A DNA stretch of 64,000 nucleotides, taken from assembly GCA_017436845.1 (NCBI GenBank), contig JAFSCJ010000005.1:1-64000 (forward strand), written 5' to 3'. Positions within the stretch are counted from its first letter, which is position 1, and each line of letters begins with the position of its first letter. Source of the DNA: Muribaculaceae bacterium. GTDB lineage: Bacteria > Bacteroidota > Bacteroidia > Bacteroidales > Muribaculaceae. Below are positions 17,645-26,642 of the stretch, piece by piece. Under the pieces are notes generated by a model. It did not search any database. It had not been told where the DNA came from and saw only the letters and a program-made list of their open reading frames with translations. Both the position numbers and the translations under genes were made by a program.

Positions 17645-18649
17645 TTACATTATGCGAATACTCTTGTGTTTATTTTTGTTTTTTTCTGACAAATCAAGTT
17701 TCAACTTATATCCGGCAAGTATTTCATGGCTACCACTGCTCGCCTTTGATATTTCCGATGTGTGATAATCATAACTATAACCTAAGAAAAAATTCTTATA
17801 TTCAGCTCCCACCATTATTGTTACAGCATCATTGTAACGATAACCAAGTCCTGCTGATAGGAATTTATTATAACGCACACGTCCTGTTATCTCTGCCGTA
17901 GTAAATGTCAAATCACTCTTAACCATTATCGACGGCATTATTTCAAATAACGTATTTTTTAACGGAATATTGCTACCCGCCATAAAATATAGTATGCGTC
18001 CAATCTGAAATTCATAATTTTTTTCTTCTCCTCCCTCTCCCGATTCTGCATTCATTGTTATTGTTGGAGATGTCAGATGAGTAACTGATGCTCCCGCCCA
18101 AAAATATTTATGAGTATAAAACACTCCGAGCCCCAAATCAAAAGCAGTCCCTCTAATATCGGTTGTAGGAATAGCATCATCATTCCCTTCATGGTAGTCA
18201 TCATCATCAGGGAGAAAGACATCAGAACCTTTAAACGACTCATCGACAAATCCAAGTTGTAAACCTGCTGACAATGTTCCGCCAAACAATTTAATCTTAT
18301 AACTCATTTGAGCACCCAATGTCATATTTTTATAAAGGCCCAAACTTTCCTGTTGCATGATGAGTCCCACCCCGAAACGTTTCCCCAATAACTTCAATGG
18401 CATATCAGCTACAGCCAAAAATGTTCTTGGTGCTTTGGGAATACCTACCCATTGAATACGAGAGCCTCCACGTATGCGAATAAAGTCACTCATTCCTGTC
18501 GCTCCTGCATTATAATATGCAGGGACCTCAAAATGTTGAGAAAACTGAGCATCAGACTGCGCCTTTGCTATCTTCGGTATAAGCAATAATGCGACAATCA
18601 AAGTCAATAATGTATATTTAATTTTTTTTATCATTACAACTTTATTCAA
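17645..18649 (-). CDS. porP: PorP/SprF-family outer-membrane protein of the T9SS
   Basis: A 334-residue outer-membrane beta-barrel. A signal peptide ends at AKAQSDAQF, and the PorP/SprF signature QFSQHFEVPAYYNAGATGM follows at the mature N-terminus. The C-terminal half alternates hydrophobic strands. Family members work with the T9SS and with surface substrates. The annotated start overlaps the porT stop by 8 bp; an alternative ATG five codons on (18634) would remove the overlap. Cotranscribed with porT and gldK. Confidence 0.88.
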   Translation of the reverse strand: MNKVVMIKKIKYTLLTLIVALLLIPKIAKAQSDAQFSQHFEVPAYYNAGATGMSDFIRIRGGSRIQWVGIPKAPRTFLAVADMPLKLLGKRFGVGLIMQQESLGLYKNMTLGAQMSYKIKLFGGTLSAGLQLGFVDESFKGSDVFLPDDDDYHEGNDDAIPTTDIRGTAFDLGLGVFYTHKYFWAGASVTHLTSPTITMNAESGEGGEEKNYEFQIGRILYFMAGSNIPLKNTLFEIMPSIMVKSDLTFTTAEITGRVRYNKFLSAGLGYRYNDAVTIMVGAEYKNFFLGYSYDYHTSEISKASSGSHEILAGYKLKLDLSEKNKNKHKSIRIM

Positions 18650-19358
18650 AATAGAATGACACTACAACCATTTGAGATGTAACCTTTTTCAATGATTGCG
18701 TATATTTCATCTTTTCAGGCTCCTCTGATAAATCGGGACGATCATGTTCCAATATATCAGCAAATCCAAAACAAAATTTTATTTCAGGAATAAGCTTAAA
18801 ATAAGGCAAATAAAAATCACATCCAAACCCCAACGTCAAATAAAAATCGGTTGTTTTTAATTTCAAAAAATCACTGCGTTTTTTTGCCACATCAAATGCG
18901 GCCATCGCACCACCAATCACATATGGACGAGCATTACGATAACGCTGTCCGGCAAATTTCACATCAACTGGCAACACAACATAAGAGGTCTTTATATTTT
19001 GTTGCTCTTCAACGCCATTGGTTGTATCATACATCTTCACGACCTTGTTCCCAAAATACATCCCGGGGCTAAATCTCACACTGAAATAATCGTTTAATCT
19101 CACTTCGGCAAGACCTGTAACATTAAATCCAGGAGAAAAAGAAGGCTGTTCCATGAACCATGTTTCCCCATTTTCTGTTACAAAACCATTATGATTGAAA
19201 CTCAAATCTTGTGTGTGTGTACCCACAGAGAACCCAAGATGCCATTTGCGCATATCGGCATACGGACGATTTAACAATTTATCGTTCAATTTTGCTGCAC
19301 TTGTCGACAGAAATCCACACGCGACAAACAATAACAATATGTATTTGATATATTTCAT
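18642..19358 (-). CDS. porT: PorT-family type IX secretion outer-membrane protein
   Basis: A 238-residue protein from ATG 19358, chosen because a signal peptide starts there (MKYIKYILLLFVACGFL); an upstream ATG at 19406 would bury it. The mature domain is a small outer-membrane barrel with MRKWHLGFSVGTHTQDLSF, SPGFNVTGLAEVRLNDYFSVRFSPGMYFG and a C-terminal aromatic residue (SFYFE), as in PorT. PorT is required for secretion of T9SS cargo in Porphyromonas. First gene of the operon. No TAnnTTTG box was found in the 145 bp before it. Confidence 0.85.
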   Translation of the reverse strand: MKYIKYILLLFVACGFLSTSAAKLNDKLLNRPYADMRKWHLGFSVGTHTQDLSFNHNGFVTENGETWFMEQPSFSPGFNVTGLAEVRLNDYFSVRFSPGMYFGNKVVKMYDTTNGVEEQQNIKTSYVVLPVDVKFAGQRYRNARPYVIGGAMAAFDVAKKRSDFLKLKTTDFYLTLGFGCDFYLPYFKLIPEIKFCFGFADILEHDRPDLSEEPEKMKYTQSLKKVTSQMVVVSFYFE

Positions 19359-19457
19359 CAATATTTTAAACGCATCTGGTTTATGATTATTGCACTCATC
19401 GATCAAAAAACCTAATCTTCATCAAATGAATAAGCCAAAATCCTCTTTTATATTATT

Positions 19458-19485
19458 TTTGAAACAAGTTTTATTTGTATCTTTG
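19458..19485 (+). promoter_or_regulatory. Promoter of the lipid kinase gene
   Basis: TATCTTTG at 19478-19485 is a perfect -7 box; TTTG at 19458-19461 may be the -33 element with a shorter spacing of 16 bp. The ATG at 19504 is 18 nt beyond the box. Confidence 0.55.
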
Positions 19486-19503
19486 TAACAACATAGCTAT
19501 TTA

Positions 19504-20481
19504 ATGGAGAAAAGAAATCGGCACATAATGTTAATTATCAATCCCATTTCCGGGACAGGAAGCAAACGTGGGCTCACTGAGTTTGCAACTAATTTTTTGT
19601 CTAAGATTGGATATGATATAGATGTAGTTTATACCACAGGCCGAGGAGATGCAACTCGACTTGCAAAAAAAGCTATTGAACAAAATTACCATGCTGTACT
19701 TGCAGCCGGCGGAGATGGGACAATCAACGAAACAGCCGCTGCACTATGCGATAGCAACGTCGCCCTCGGTATTATTCCGGCAGGCTCAGGCAATGGACTT
19801 GCCCGACACCTCAACATCCCTATTGACCCGATACAATCTCTTAATGTAATAGCCGAAAACAATATCATTGACTGCGACTATTGCTCCGTAAACGAGCGCC
19901 CGTTTTTCTGCACATTTGGTGTTGGCTTTGACGCTACAGTAAGTGAAAAATTTGCAAAGCAAAACAAGCGGGGCAAATTCATGTATGTAAAAAGCGCCAT
20001 TTCCGAATTCCTAAACTATACCCCTCAAGAATACACCATCAGCGCCAATGGGAAAACATTTACAGAAAAAGCATTTATTGTTGCTTGCTGTAATGCATCT
20101 CAATATGGCAATAATGCTTATATAGCACCTCGCGCAAGCATCACCGACGGGCTAATTGATGTTACTATCGTCCATTCCGGCACACCATTAGATACAGCAA
20201 TGGTGGGAGTTGACCTATTCACCGGTTACCTTGACCGAAATACACTGATACACACATTCAGAACGCCATCAGTCGTAATAACCCGTACAAACGAAGGGCC
20301 CGCACACCTTGATGGCGAGCCATTAATCATGCCCGATACAATTTCAATAGAGTGCCATCACAAAGGATTAAAAATCTTTATCCCCCAAAAAGATGTCCCA
20401 TTCCGCCCAATTATCACTCCGGTAAACAGCATGTGGAATGATTTTAAGATTGCTCTCAGCAACATATTTCGCAGAAGATAA
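19504..20481 (+). CDS. Diacylglycerol/lipid kinase family protein (YegS/DgkB-like)
   Basis: A 325-residue soluble kinase with the DAGK catalytic fold. The glycine-rich nucleotide loop is NPISGTGSKRG (residues 14-24), the hallmark AAGGDGTINETA is near residue 73, and GIIPAGSGNGLARHL follows. The C-terminal domain has HLDGEPL, typical of the second beta-sandwich. It should phosphorylate diacylglycerol or a related lipid at the membrane, recycling lipid; the exact substrate is not determined. Own promoter, and an AT-rich hairpin follows. Confidence 0.9.
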   Translation: MEKRNRHIMLIINPISGTGSKRGLTEFATNFLSKIGYDIDVVYTTGRGDATRLAKKAIEQNYHAVLAAGGDGTINETAAALCDSNVALGIIPAGSGNGLARHLNIPIDPIQSLNVIAENNIIDCDYCSVNERPFFCTFGVGFDATVSEKFAKQNKRGKFMYVKSAISEFLNYTPQEYTISANGKTFTEKAFIVACCNASQYGNNAYIAPRASITDGLIDVTIVHSGTPLDTAMVGVDLFTGYLDRNTLIHTFRTPSVVITRTNEGPAHLDGEPLIMPDTISIECHHKGLKIFIPQKDVPFRPIITPVNSMWNDFKIALSNIFRRR

Positions 20482-20488
20482 TATGTTA

Positions 20489-20532
20489 TTTTTTGCTAAA
20501 AAAGTTAATTCTATCTGTTTTTTTAGCAAAAA
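20489..20532 (+). terminator. AT-rich hairpin after the lipid kinase gene
   Basis: TTTTTTGCTAAAAAA (20489-20503) pairs with 20519-20532, forming a 14-bp stem starting 8 nt after the stop. A T-rich bit follows. Confidence 0.6.
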
Positions 20533-20616
20533 TTTGTTGAATTCCAAAATAAACACGATATTCGTAAAACTAAATACTATATACCTGAAACATAAAATTA
20601 TAACCTAATAAACATA

Positions 20617-22560
20617 ATGAGTTATCTTAAATTTGATAAAAACCTCATGATAAACCTTGAGCAATCTCTGCCAAAAGAGATGCTCCGCACAAATCAGTCA
20701 GGCGCTTATCATTGTACATCAATCGTCGGATGTAACACTCGCAAGCAACATGGGTTATTGGTTATTCCCATTCCGGAAATGGACAATAAGCCACACATTA
20801 TGCTATCATCGCTTGACGAGTCAGTGATACAACATGGTGCGTCATTTAATCTGGGGTTGCACCGCTATAGCGGTGGGGTGTATAGCCCTAATGGACATAA
20901 ATACATACGTGAATTTGATTGCGAAAGTGTTCCACGCACAACCTATCGTGTGGGCGGTGTAATTCTTACTAAAGAGAAAATCTTCATTTCTCATGAGAAT
21001 CGCATCTTAATCCGTTATACACTTGTTGAAGCCCATTCTCCAACGACATTACAATTCCGTCCATTCCTTGCTTTTCGCAATGCAAGCGAATTGTGCATGG
21101 AGAACCAGAATCTCAATAAAGAATGTACTGATGTTCCTAATGGAATTTCATGTTGCCTATATCAAGGCTACCCTACATTATATATGCAAATGAGCCGTAA
21201 GCCAAATTGGGTTTACGATCCACATTGGTATAAAGGCATTGAATACATAAAAGACCTTGAAAGAGGCATCCCCTACACTGAGGATCTTTGGGTTCCCGGA
21301 TATTTTGAAATTCCCATCAAAAAAGGGGAATCAATCATTTTCTCTGCCGGTATTTCTGAAGTTTCACCACGAGCTCTTAATAAGATGTATGAACTTGAAA
21401 TTGCCGACCGCACTCGTCGCACAAGTTTCTACAACTGTCTTAAGAATGCGGCAAAACAATGCTACCTTAAAGATCAAGATGGAGATTTCATCATCTCAGG
21501 TTATCCTTGGGGAGTAGTACTTGCTCGAAACACATTCATGTCTCTTCCGGGTGCCACACTTGCGATTGACCATAAAGCCGATTTTGAAAGCATCATGGAG
21601 ACTGCGTCTAAAGAGCTTATCCACTACATGAAAACCGGCGAACTTAGCCGACGTATCAGTGGCATAGACCTTCCCGACATTCCATTATGGGCTATTTGGG
21701 CAATACAACAATACGCCAAAATGATTAATACCGATGAGGCTCGCACTCGTTATATGCAATTCATCTCTCAAATCATTAATTACATAATAGAAGGTGGCCA
21801 CCCCAACTTGCGCGTTGAAGAGAATGGACTCATCTCAACAATAGGCTCATCTAATCCTGTTTCTTGGATGAACTCGACACTACATGGGCATCCGGTAATA
21901 CCACGCACCGGCTACCTCGTTGAGTTTAATGCACTATGGTACAATGCACTAATGTTTGGAGCAACACTTGCTGAGAATAACAAAAATTTCGAAAAGGACC
22001 GTGAGAAATGGCTTGAATATGCCGAATTAATGAAACATTCATTTGTTGACACATTCCTCAACGACTACGGATACCTTTATGACTATGTAAACGGCTCTTA
22101 TGCTGATCCTTCTGTGCGTCCCAACATGGCAGTAGCGATAGGTCTTGACTATTCTCCTCTTGACCGACGTCAACGAAAAGGTGTACTTGATGTTGTTACT
22201 CGTGAACTACTTACTCCTAAAGGATTGCGCACACTATCGCCAAAGAGCTATGGTTATCGCCCATTCTATTTGGGCTCACCCGAAGAACGCGAATTAGCAT
22301 TACATCAAGGTCCAGCACGTCCATGGTTAATGGGATTCTATGCCGATGCCTATCTACGGGTATTCGGAATGAGCGGAGTTTCATACATCGACCGCATGCT
22401 CATCGGCTTTGAAGATGAAATGTCGCAAGGTTGTATCGGCTCTCTGTCTCAACTATACGATGGCAACCCTCCATTTACCGGTCGAGGAGCAATAAGCCAC
22501 GCAACAAACGTTGCCGAAGTATTGCGCACATTACGCACACTCAAAAAATTTAACATGTAG
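20617..22560 (+). CDS. Glycogen debranching enzyme-like protein (amylo-alpha-1,6-glucosidase)
   Basis: A 647-residue protein with the GDE N-terminal beta domain (HGLLVIPIPEMDNKPHIMLSSLDE) and a C-terminal (alpha/alpha)6 GH133-type domain. The C-terminal domain carries GYPWGVVLARNTFMSLPG, then SWMNSTLHGHPVIPRTGYLVEFNALWYNALMF, and later RPNMAVAIGL and PWLMGFYADAY. It is expected to remove alpha-1,6 branches from glycogen. The usual WMD tripeptide reads WMN here, which may affect catalysis. It heads a cluster with a GT4 glycosyltransferase (11-nt gap) and a GH57 protein. No consensus promoter box was seen in the 135 bp before it. Confidence 0.9.
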   Translation: MSYLKFDKNLMINLEQSLPKEMLRTNQSGAYHCTSIVGCNTRKQHGLLVIPIPEMDNKPHIMLSSLDESVIQHGASFNLGLHRYSGGVYSPNGHKYIREFDCESVPRTTYRVGGVILTKEKIFISHENRILIRYTLVEAHSPTTLQFRPFLAFRNASELCMENQNLNKECTDVPNGISCCLYQGYPTLYMQMSRKPNWVYDPHWYKGIEYIKDLERGIPYTEDLWVPGYFEIPIKKGESIIFSAGISEVSPRALNKMYELEIADRTRRTSFYNCLKNAAKQCYLKDQDGDFIISGYPWGVVLARNTFMSLPGATLAIDHKADFESIMETASKELIHYMKTGELSRRISGIDLPDIPLWAIWAIQQYAKMINTDEARTRYMQFISQIINYIIEGGHPNLRVEENGLISTIGSSNPVSWMNSTLHGHPVIPRTGYLVEFNALWYNALMFGATLAENNKNFEKDREKWLEYAELMKHSFVDTFLNDYGYLYDYVNGSYADPSVRPNMAVAIGLDYSPLDRRQRKGVLDVVTRELLTPKGLRTLSPKSYGYRPFYLGSPEERELALHQGPARPWLMGFYADAYLRVFGMSGVSYIDRMLIGFEDEMSQGCIGSLSQLYDGNPPFTGRGAISHATNVAEVLRTLRTLKKFNM

Positions 22561-22571
22561 CCACATTATCT

Positions 22572-23834
22572 ATGAAAGCATTAATGTTTGGGTGGGAATT
22601 CCCACCACATATCCTCGGAGGTCTCGGAACCGCCAGCTATGGTCTCACAAAGGGAATGTGGGAATGTGGCGACATGGATATCACATTTGTTATTCCCAAG
22701 CCTCATGGCGATGAAGAAAGAAGTTTTGCCAAAATTATTGGCACATCACAAGTTCCCATCGCTTGGAGAGATGTAAATCGTGAATATGTAGAAAATCGCA
22801 TAGGGCATCTAATGGATCCCGATTTATACTATAAATTGCGTTCCAATATATATGCCGATTTCAACTATATGCGCACCAATGACCTTGGTTGCATTGAGTT
22901 CTCAGGACGTTACCCCGACAATCTCCTTGAAGAGATTAACAACTATTCAATTTGTGCCGGAGTAATCGCTCGCACCGAAGAGTTTGATATTATTCACTCT
23001 CACGACTGGTTAACTTACCCTGCCGGTATTCACGCTAAACAAGTTACCGGAAAACCTCTTGTCATACACGTTCATGCAACAGACTTTGACCGCTCTCGTG
23101 GGAACGTTAACCCTACGGTGTTCAACATCGAGCGTGATGGTATGATTCATGCCGACCACATTATAACAGTAAGTAACTTAACCCGTCAAACCGTTATTGA
23201 AAAATATGGCATTGATCCGGCGAAAGTGACAACTGTTCACAACGCTGTTGAGCCACTAAGCGAAGAACTATTAAATGTTCAAGCCAACAAGCCCAAAGAG
23301 AAAGTGGTTACATTCCTTGGTCGCATCACCATGCAAAAAGGGCCTGAATACTTCGTTGAAGCAGCCGCTAAAGTTCTCAAGAACAATCACAACGTACGTT
23401 TTGTAATGGCAGGCAGCGGAGACATGATGGATAAAATGATTTTACTTGCCGCTGAGAGAGGCATCTCTGATCGTTTCCATTTCCCCGGTTTTCAAAAGGG
23501 GAAACAAGTATATGAAATGCTTAAAGCTTCTGATGTATATATCATGCCATCAGTGTCAGAACCTTTTGGTATTTCTCCACTTGAAGCTATGCAGATGGGT
23601 GTTCCCTCAATCATCTCTAAACAATCAGGCTGTGCCGAAATCCTTGATAATGTCATAAAGACAGACTACTGGGATATTGACGCTATGGCCGATGCCATTT
23701 ACTCCATCATCACCTACCCTGCAATGTACACTCAATTGCGAGAAGATGGACTTGATGAAGTAAACCGCATTACATGGGACAAAGCCGGAGCTAAAGTAAT
23801 AGCTATATATAATAAGGTGTTAAACCGCAATTAA
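22572..23834 (+). CDS. GT4-family glycosyltransferase, probable glycogen/alpha-glucan synthase
   Basis: A 420-residue GT-B glycosyltransferase. The N-terminus FGWEFPPHILGGLGTASYGLTKGM contains the glycine-rich donor loop seen in starch and glycogen synthases. SHDWLTYPAGIHA resembles the conserved HDW of that group. The C-terminal donor domain has VVTFLGRITMQKGPEYFVEA and EPFGISPLEAM, with the GT4 E-x7-E pattern. Its position between a debranching enzyme and a GH57 protein supports a role in glycogen synthesis. Which sugar nucleotide is used cannot be read. Confidence 0.85.
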   Translation: MKALMFGWEFPPHILGGLGTASYGLTKGMWECGDMDITFVIPKPHGDEERSFAKIIGTSQVPIAWRDVNREYVENRIGHLMDPDLYYKLRSNIYADFNYMRTNDLGCIEFSGRYPDNLLEEINNYSICAGVIARTEEFDIIHSHDWLTYPAGIHAKQVTGKPLVIHVHATDFDRSRGNVNPTVFNIERDGMIHADHIITVSNLTRQTVIEKYGIDPAKVTTVHNAVEPLSEELLNVQANKPKEKVVTFLGRITMQKGPEYFVEAAAKVLKNNHNVRFVMAGSGDMMDKMILLAAERGISDRFHFPGFQKGKQVYEMLKASDVYIMPSVSEPFGISPLEAMQMGVPSIISKQSGCAEILDNVIKTDYWDIDAMADAIYSIITYPAMYTQLREDGLDEVNRITWDKAGAKVIAIYNKVLNRN

Positions 23835-23875
23835 AATAACTCATTTAAATAGATAACAATTAAAATATCAAGCTC

Positions 23876-25357
23876 ATGAAAGCTATATGTTTTTATTTCC
23901 AGATACATCAACCATTCAGGTTAAAAAGATACCGTTTCTTTGATATAGGTAACGACCACTATTACTACGATGATTTTGCTAATGACGATATCATCACTCG
24001 CATAGCTCAACGCAGCTACATCCCCGCAGCCGAAAGTTTATTGCGCATGATTGAAGAGAGCAAAGGTAAATTCCGTTGCGCGATTTCAATCACAGGCGTA
24101 GCCCTTGAACAATGCGAACAATATGTCCCTGAGTTTATTGATGTATTGAAGAAACTTGCCGACACAGGAAAAGTTGAATTCCTCGCTGAAACTTATGCTC
24201 ACTCTCTATCTTCATTGATAGATGCGGAGGAATTTGCAGCACAAGTAAAAGCACACGGAGAAAAAATTCACCAACTATTTGGAGTTCAACCCAAAGTACT
24301 TCGAAACACTGAGTTGATTTATTGCGATGACCTTGCTCCTCAAATTCTAAATATGGGATACAAAGGAGTCATCACGGAAGGCGCAAAACACATCCTCGGA
24401 TGGAAATCGCCTAACTATGTATACTCAGCCGCATCAGCGCCTAAACTCAAAATGTTGCTAAAAAACTCTAAACTGTCGGATGATATTGCATTCCGTTTCA
24501 GCAACACTGAATGGGAATCATACCCACTAACAGCCGACAAATATATCGATTGGATTGCATCAACTCCAACTGAAGAACAAATCATAAACTTGTTCCTCAA
24601 CCTTGAAACTTTTGGAGAAATGCAATCTCGCGAAACCGGTATCTTCCAATTCCTTGAAGCACTACCACGCTTTGCCGCTGAAAAGGGAATTGATTTCTGG
24701 ACTCCGTCAGAAGCTATTTCTAAACTTAAACCAGTGGATAATTTGAGCGTTATGCACCCAATCTCTTGGGCAGACGAAGCTCGCGACACATCAGCATGGT
24801 TAGGGAACAAACTTCAAAACGAAGCATTCCAAAAACTTTATTCAGTAGCAGAACGTGTACGTTTGTGCGATGACCGTCGCCTAAAACAAGACTGGTATTA
24901 CTTGCAAGCAAGTGACCACTTCTTCTACATGTGTACAAAACACCTTGCCGATGGAGCTGTTCACTCTCATTTCAGTCCCTACGAAACTCCATTCCAAGCA
25001 TTTACCAACTATATGAACGCTCTTGCTGATTTCATCGTACGCGTTGAGGAACAATATCCATTGTCAATCGAAAATGAAGAATTGGATGCATTGCTCACCA
25101 CAATCAGAAACCAAGCTCGCGAAATAGGTACTTTAACCAAAGAGGTTGAATCAATGCGCAAAAACATTGAGCACTTCAACGAAGAACATCTGTTGCGTGA
25201 AGCCGCTAAGGCTGCAATTGCAGAAGAATCTAAGCCCAAAGCAAAGAAAGCAGCACCCAAAGCAAAGAAAGCAAAAGCAGTAGAAATTAACGACGAAGTG
25301 GTCACAACTGAGCCTGCTCCTGAAAAGAAGCCACGTCGTTGTTGCAAAAAGAAATAA
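23876..25357 (+). CDS. GH57 alpha-amylase-like protein with a basic C-terminal tail
   Basis: A 493-residue GH57-fold protein. Motif 1 is HQPFRLKR near residue 13. The expected nucleophile Glu146 lies in RNTELIY. The motif-4 region reads FLNLETFGE, with Asn242 where active GH57 enzymes have Asp (as in MDYETFGE). The acid/base residue therefore seems to be missing. Residues after about 440 form a Lys/Ala/Pro-rich tail (KPKAKKAAPKAKKAKA, ending RRCCKKK). Some Bacteroidota GH57 homologues are known to lack catalytic residues. The context is glycogen metabolism. The role may be binding or regulation, or a changed mechanism. Followed by a terminator. Confidence 0.88.
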   Translation: MKAICFYFQIHQPFRLKRYRFFDIGNDHYYYDDFANDDIITRIAQRSYIPAAESLLRMIEESKGKFRCAISITGVALEQCEQYVPEFIDVLKKLADTGKVEFLAETYAHSLSSLIDAEEFAAQVKAHGEKIHQLFGVQPKVLRNTELIYCDDLAPQILNMGYKGVITEGAKHILGWKSPNYVYSAASAPKLKMLLKNSKLSDDIAFRFSNTEWESYPLTADKYIDWIASTPTEEQIINLFLNLETFGEMQSRETGIFQFLEALPRFAAEKGIDFWTPSEAISKLKPVDNLSVMHPISWADEARDTSAWLGNKLQNEAFQKLYSVAERVRLCDDRRLKQDWYYLQASDHFFYMCTKHLADGAVHSHFSPYETPFQAFTNYMNALADFIVRVEEQYPLSIENEELDALLTTIRNQAREIGTLTKEVESMRKNIEHFNEEHLLREAAKAAIAEESKPKAKKAAPKAKKAKAVEINDEVVTTEPAPEKKPRRCCKKK

Positions 25358-25380
25358 TCTTAACTTATTCTCATAATTTG

Positions 25381-25421
25381 GCAACCGGGACCGACAGTGA
25401 TGTTATTCCCGGTTGCTTTTT
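25381..25421 (+). terminator. Terminator of the alpha-glucan cluster
   Basis: GCAACCGGGA (25381-25390) pairs exactly with TCCCGGTTGC (25407-25416) and five Ts follow. Confidence 0.85.
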
Positions 25422-25431
25422 CCTATCAACA

Positions 25432-25463
25432 TTGCAATTTACGCATCAAAAACATTATCTTTG
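25432..25463 (+). promoter_or_regulatory. Promoter of the DUF456 gene
   Basis: TTG at 25432-25434, 21-bp spacer, TATCTTTG at 25456-25463. Only seven bases separate the box from the ATG at 25471, giving a leaderless or near-leaderless message. Confidence 0.6.
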
Positions 25464-25470
25464 TAACATT

Positions 25471-25947
25471 ATGGAATATTTACTTTTGACTCTTGGCATA
25501 CTTTGCCTCATAACAGGAATTGCAGGATGTGTAATTCCAGTAATTCCCGGAACCCCCATAGCTTATGTGGGTATGCTATGTTTTCATTTCAGTGACTGCA
25601 TCCAATTTTCAACCTCATCATTAATTATTTGGGGCATTATTGTTGCATTGTCTATAGCTCTCGACTACATTGTACCATCAATTGGCTCCAAGATTTTTGG
25701 TGGCACAAAATGGGGCTATTGGGGATGTATTATTGGTACTCTATTAGGGATGTTCATTCTCCCCTGGGGAATTATTGCAGGTCCGTTTTTAGGAGCATTC
25801 ATTGGTGAATTGATGGGAAAAAAAGACACAACGACAGCACTCAAATCGGGTATTGGTTCATTGATTGGATTTCTTTGTGGCACATTTCTGAAACTCGTAA
25901 TCTGCATCTATTTTATTATAGAGGTGATTATCGCTTTATGGAATTAA
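25471..25947 (+). CDS. DUF456 family membrane protein
   Basis: A 158-residue inner-membrane protein of unknown function with about four hydrophobic segments and many Gly residues. Landmarks are GCVIPVIPGTPIAYVGM in the first part and GPFLGAFIGELMGKKD in the middle, as in DUF456. An in-frame extension upstream to 25339 overlaps the GH57 gene and the terminator, so the ATG at 25471 (next to the promoter box) is taken as the start. Confidence 0.85.
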   Translation: MEYLLLTLGILCLITGIAGCVIPVIPGTPIAYVGMLCFHFSDCIQFSTSSLIIWGIIVALSIALDYIVPSIGSKIFGGTKWGYWGCIIGTLLGMFILPWGIIAGPFLGAFIGELMGKKDTTTALKSGIGSLIGFLCGTFLKLVICIYFIIEVIIALWN

Positions 25948-25988
25948 AAAAAATGATTTATCCGATACACAAGTTTAAGAATTATTAC

Positions 25989-25996
25989 TACATTTG
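25989..25996 (+). promoter_or_regulatory. Candidate -7 box of the ferritin gene
   Basis: TACATTTG fits TAnnTTTG; transcription would begin near 26002, about 20 nt before the ATG. Confidence 0.45.
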
Positions 25997-26022
25997 TAAA
26001 AACAACTAAAAGATCATAGACT

Positions 26023-26544
26023 ATGTTAAGTAAAACTATTGAAGACGCAATCAATGCGCAGATTAATGCTGAATTATGGTCAGCTTATCTTTACCTTTCA
26101 ATGGCAACAAACTTTGATGCACAAGGTCATAGCGGTATAGCCAACTGGTTTAAAATCCAATTTAAGGAAGAACAAGCTCATGCCGAAATCTTCATGAACT
26201 ATGTAAATGCTCGTGGGGGCAGAGTCATTCTTAAACCCATTGATGCAGTAGAAACAGAATGGGCTACTCCTCTTGACGCATTCAAAGCAACGCTTGCTCA
26301 TGAGCAGAGAGTAACTGCGCTCATAAACAGTATCTATGCTCTTGCTGAAAGTGAACACGATTATGCAACTCGTGATCGATTAAACTGGTTCATCTCAGAG
26401 CAAGTAGAAGAAGAAGAAAGCGCACAAGAACTAATTGACAAATTTACTCTAATTGGAGATAATGGAATGGGACTTTATATGCTTGACCAAGAACTTGGTG
26501 CACGCGTATTTAACACACCATCTCCATTGGCAACAGCTGAATAA
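26023..26544 (+). CDS. ftn: Ferritin (non-haem iron storage)
   Basis: A 173-residue bacterial ferritin subunit that would assemble into a 24-mer cage and oxidise and store iron. The ferroxidase residues are in canonical positions: Glu17, Tyr24, Glu50, His53, Glu94, Gln127 and Glu130. Length and motifs (NAELWSAYLYLSMA, EEQAHAEIFM) are normal. Single gene with its own promoter box and a strong hairpin downstream shared with the convergent rng gene. Confidence 0.96.
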   Translation: MLSKTIEDAINAQINAELWSAYLYLSMATNFDAQGHSGIANWFKIQFKEEQAHAEIFMNYVNARGGRVILKPIDAVETEWATPLDAFKATLAHEQRVTALINSIYALAESEHDYATRDRLNWFISEQVEEEESAQELIDKFTLIGDNGMGLYMLDQELGARVFNTPSPLATAE

Positions 26545-26565
26545 TAACACTATTTACATCATAAA

Positions 26566-26597
26566 TAAACGGCGACATCAAAAGATGTCGCCGTTTA
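26566..26597. terminator. Hairpin between ferritin and rng
   Basis: TAAACGGCGACATC (26566-26579) pairs exactly with 26584-26597 around AAAA. It lies 22 nt after the ferritin stop and 46 nt from the rng stop, so it could serve both convergent genes. The T tract is short. Confidence 0.7.
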
Positions 26598-26642
26598 TGT
26601 TTCATGAGTCCTTACTTAGAGTAAAGAGGATGGCACCAACGC

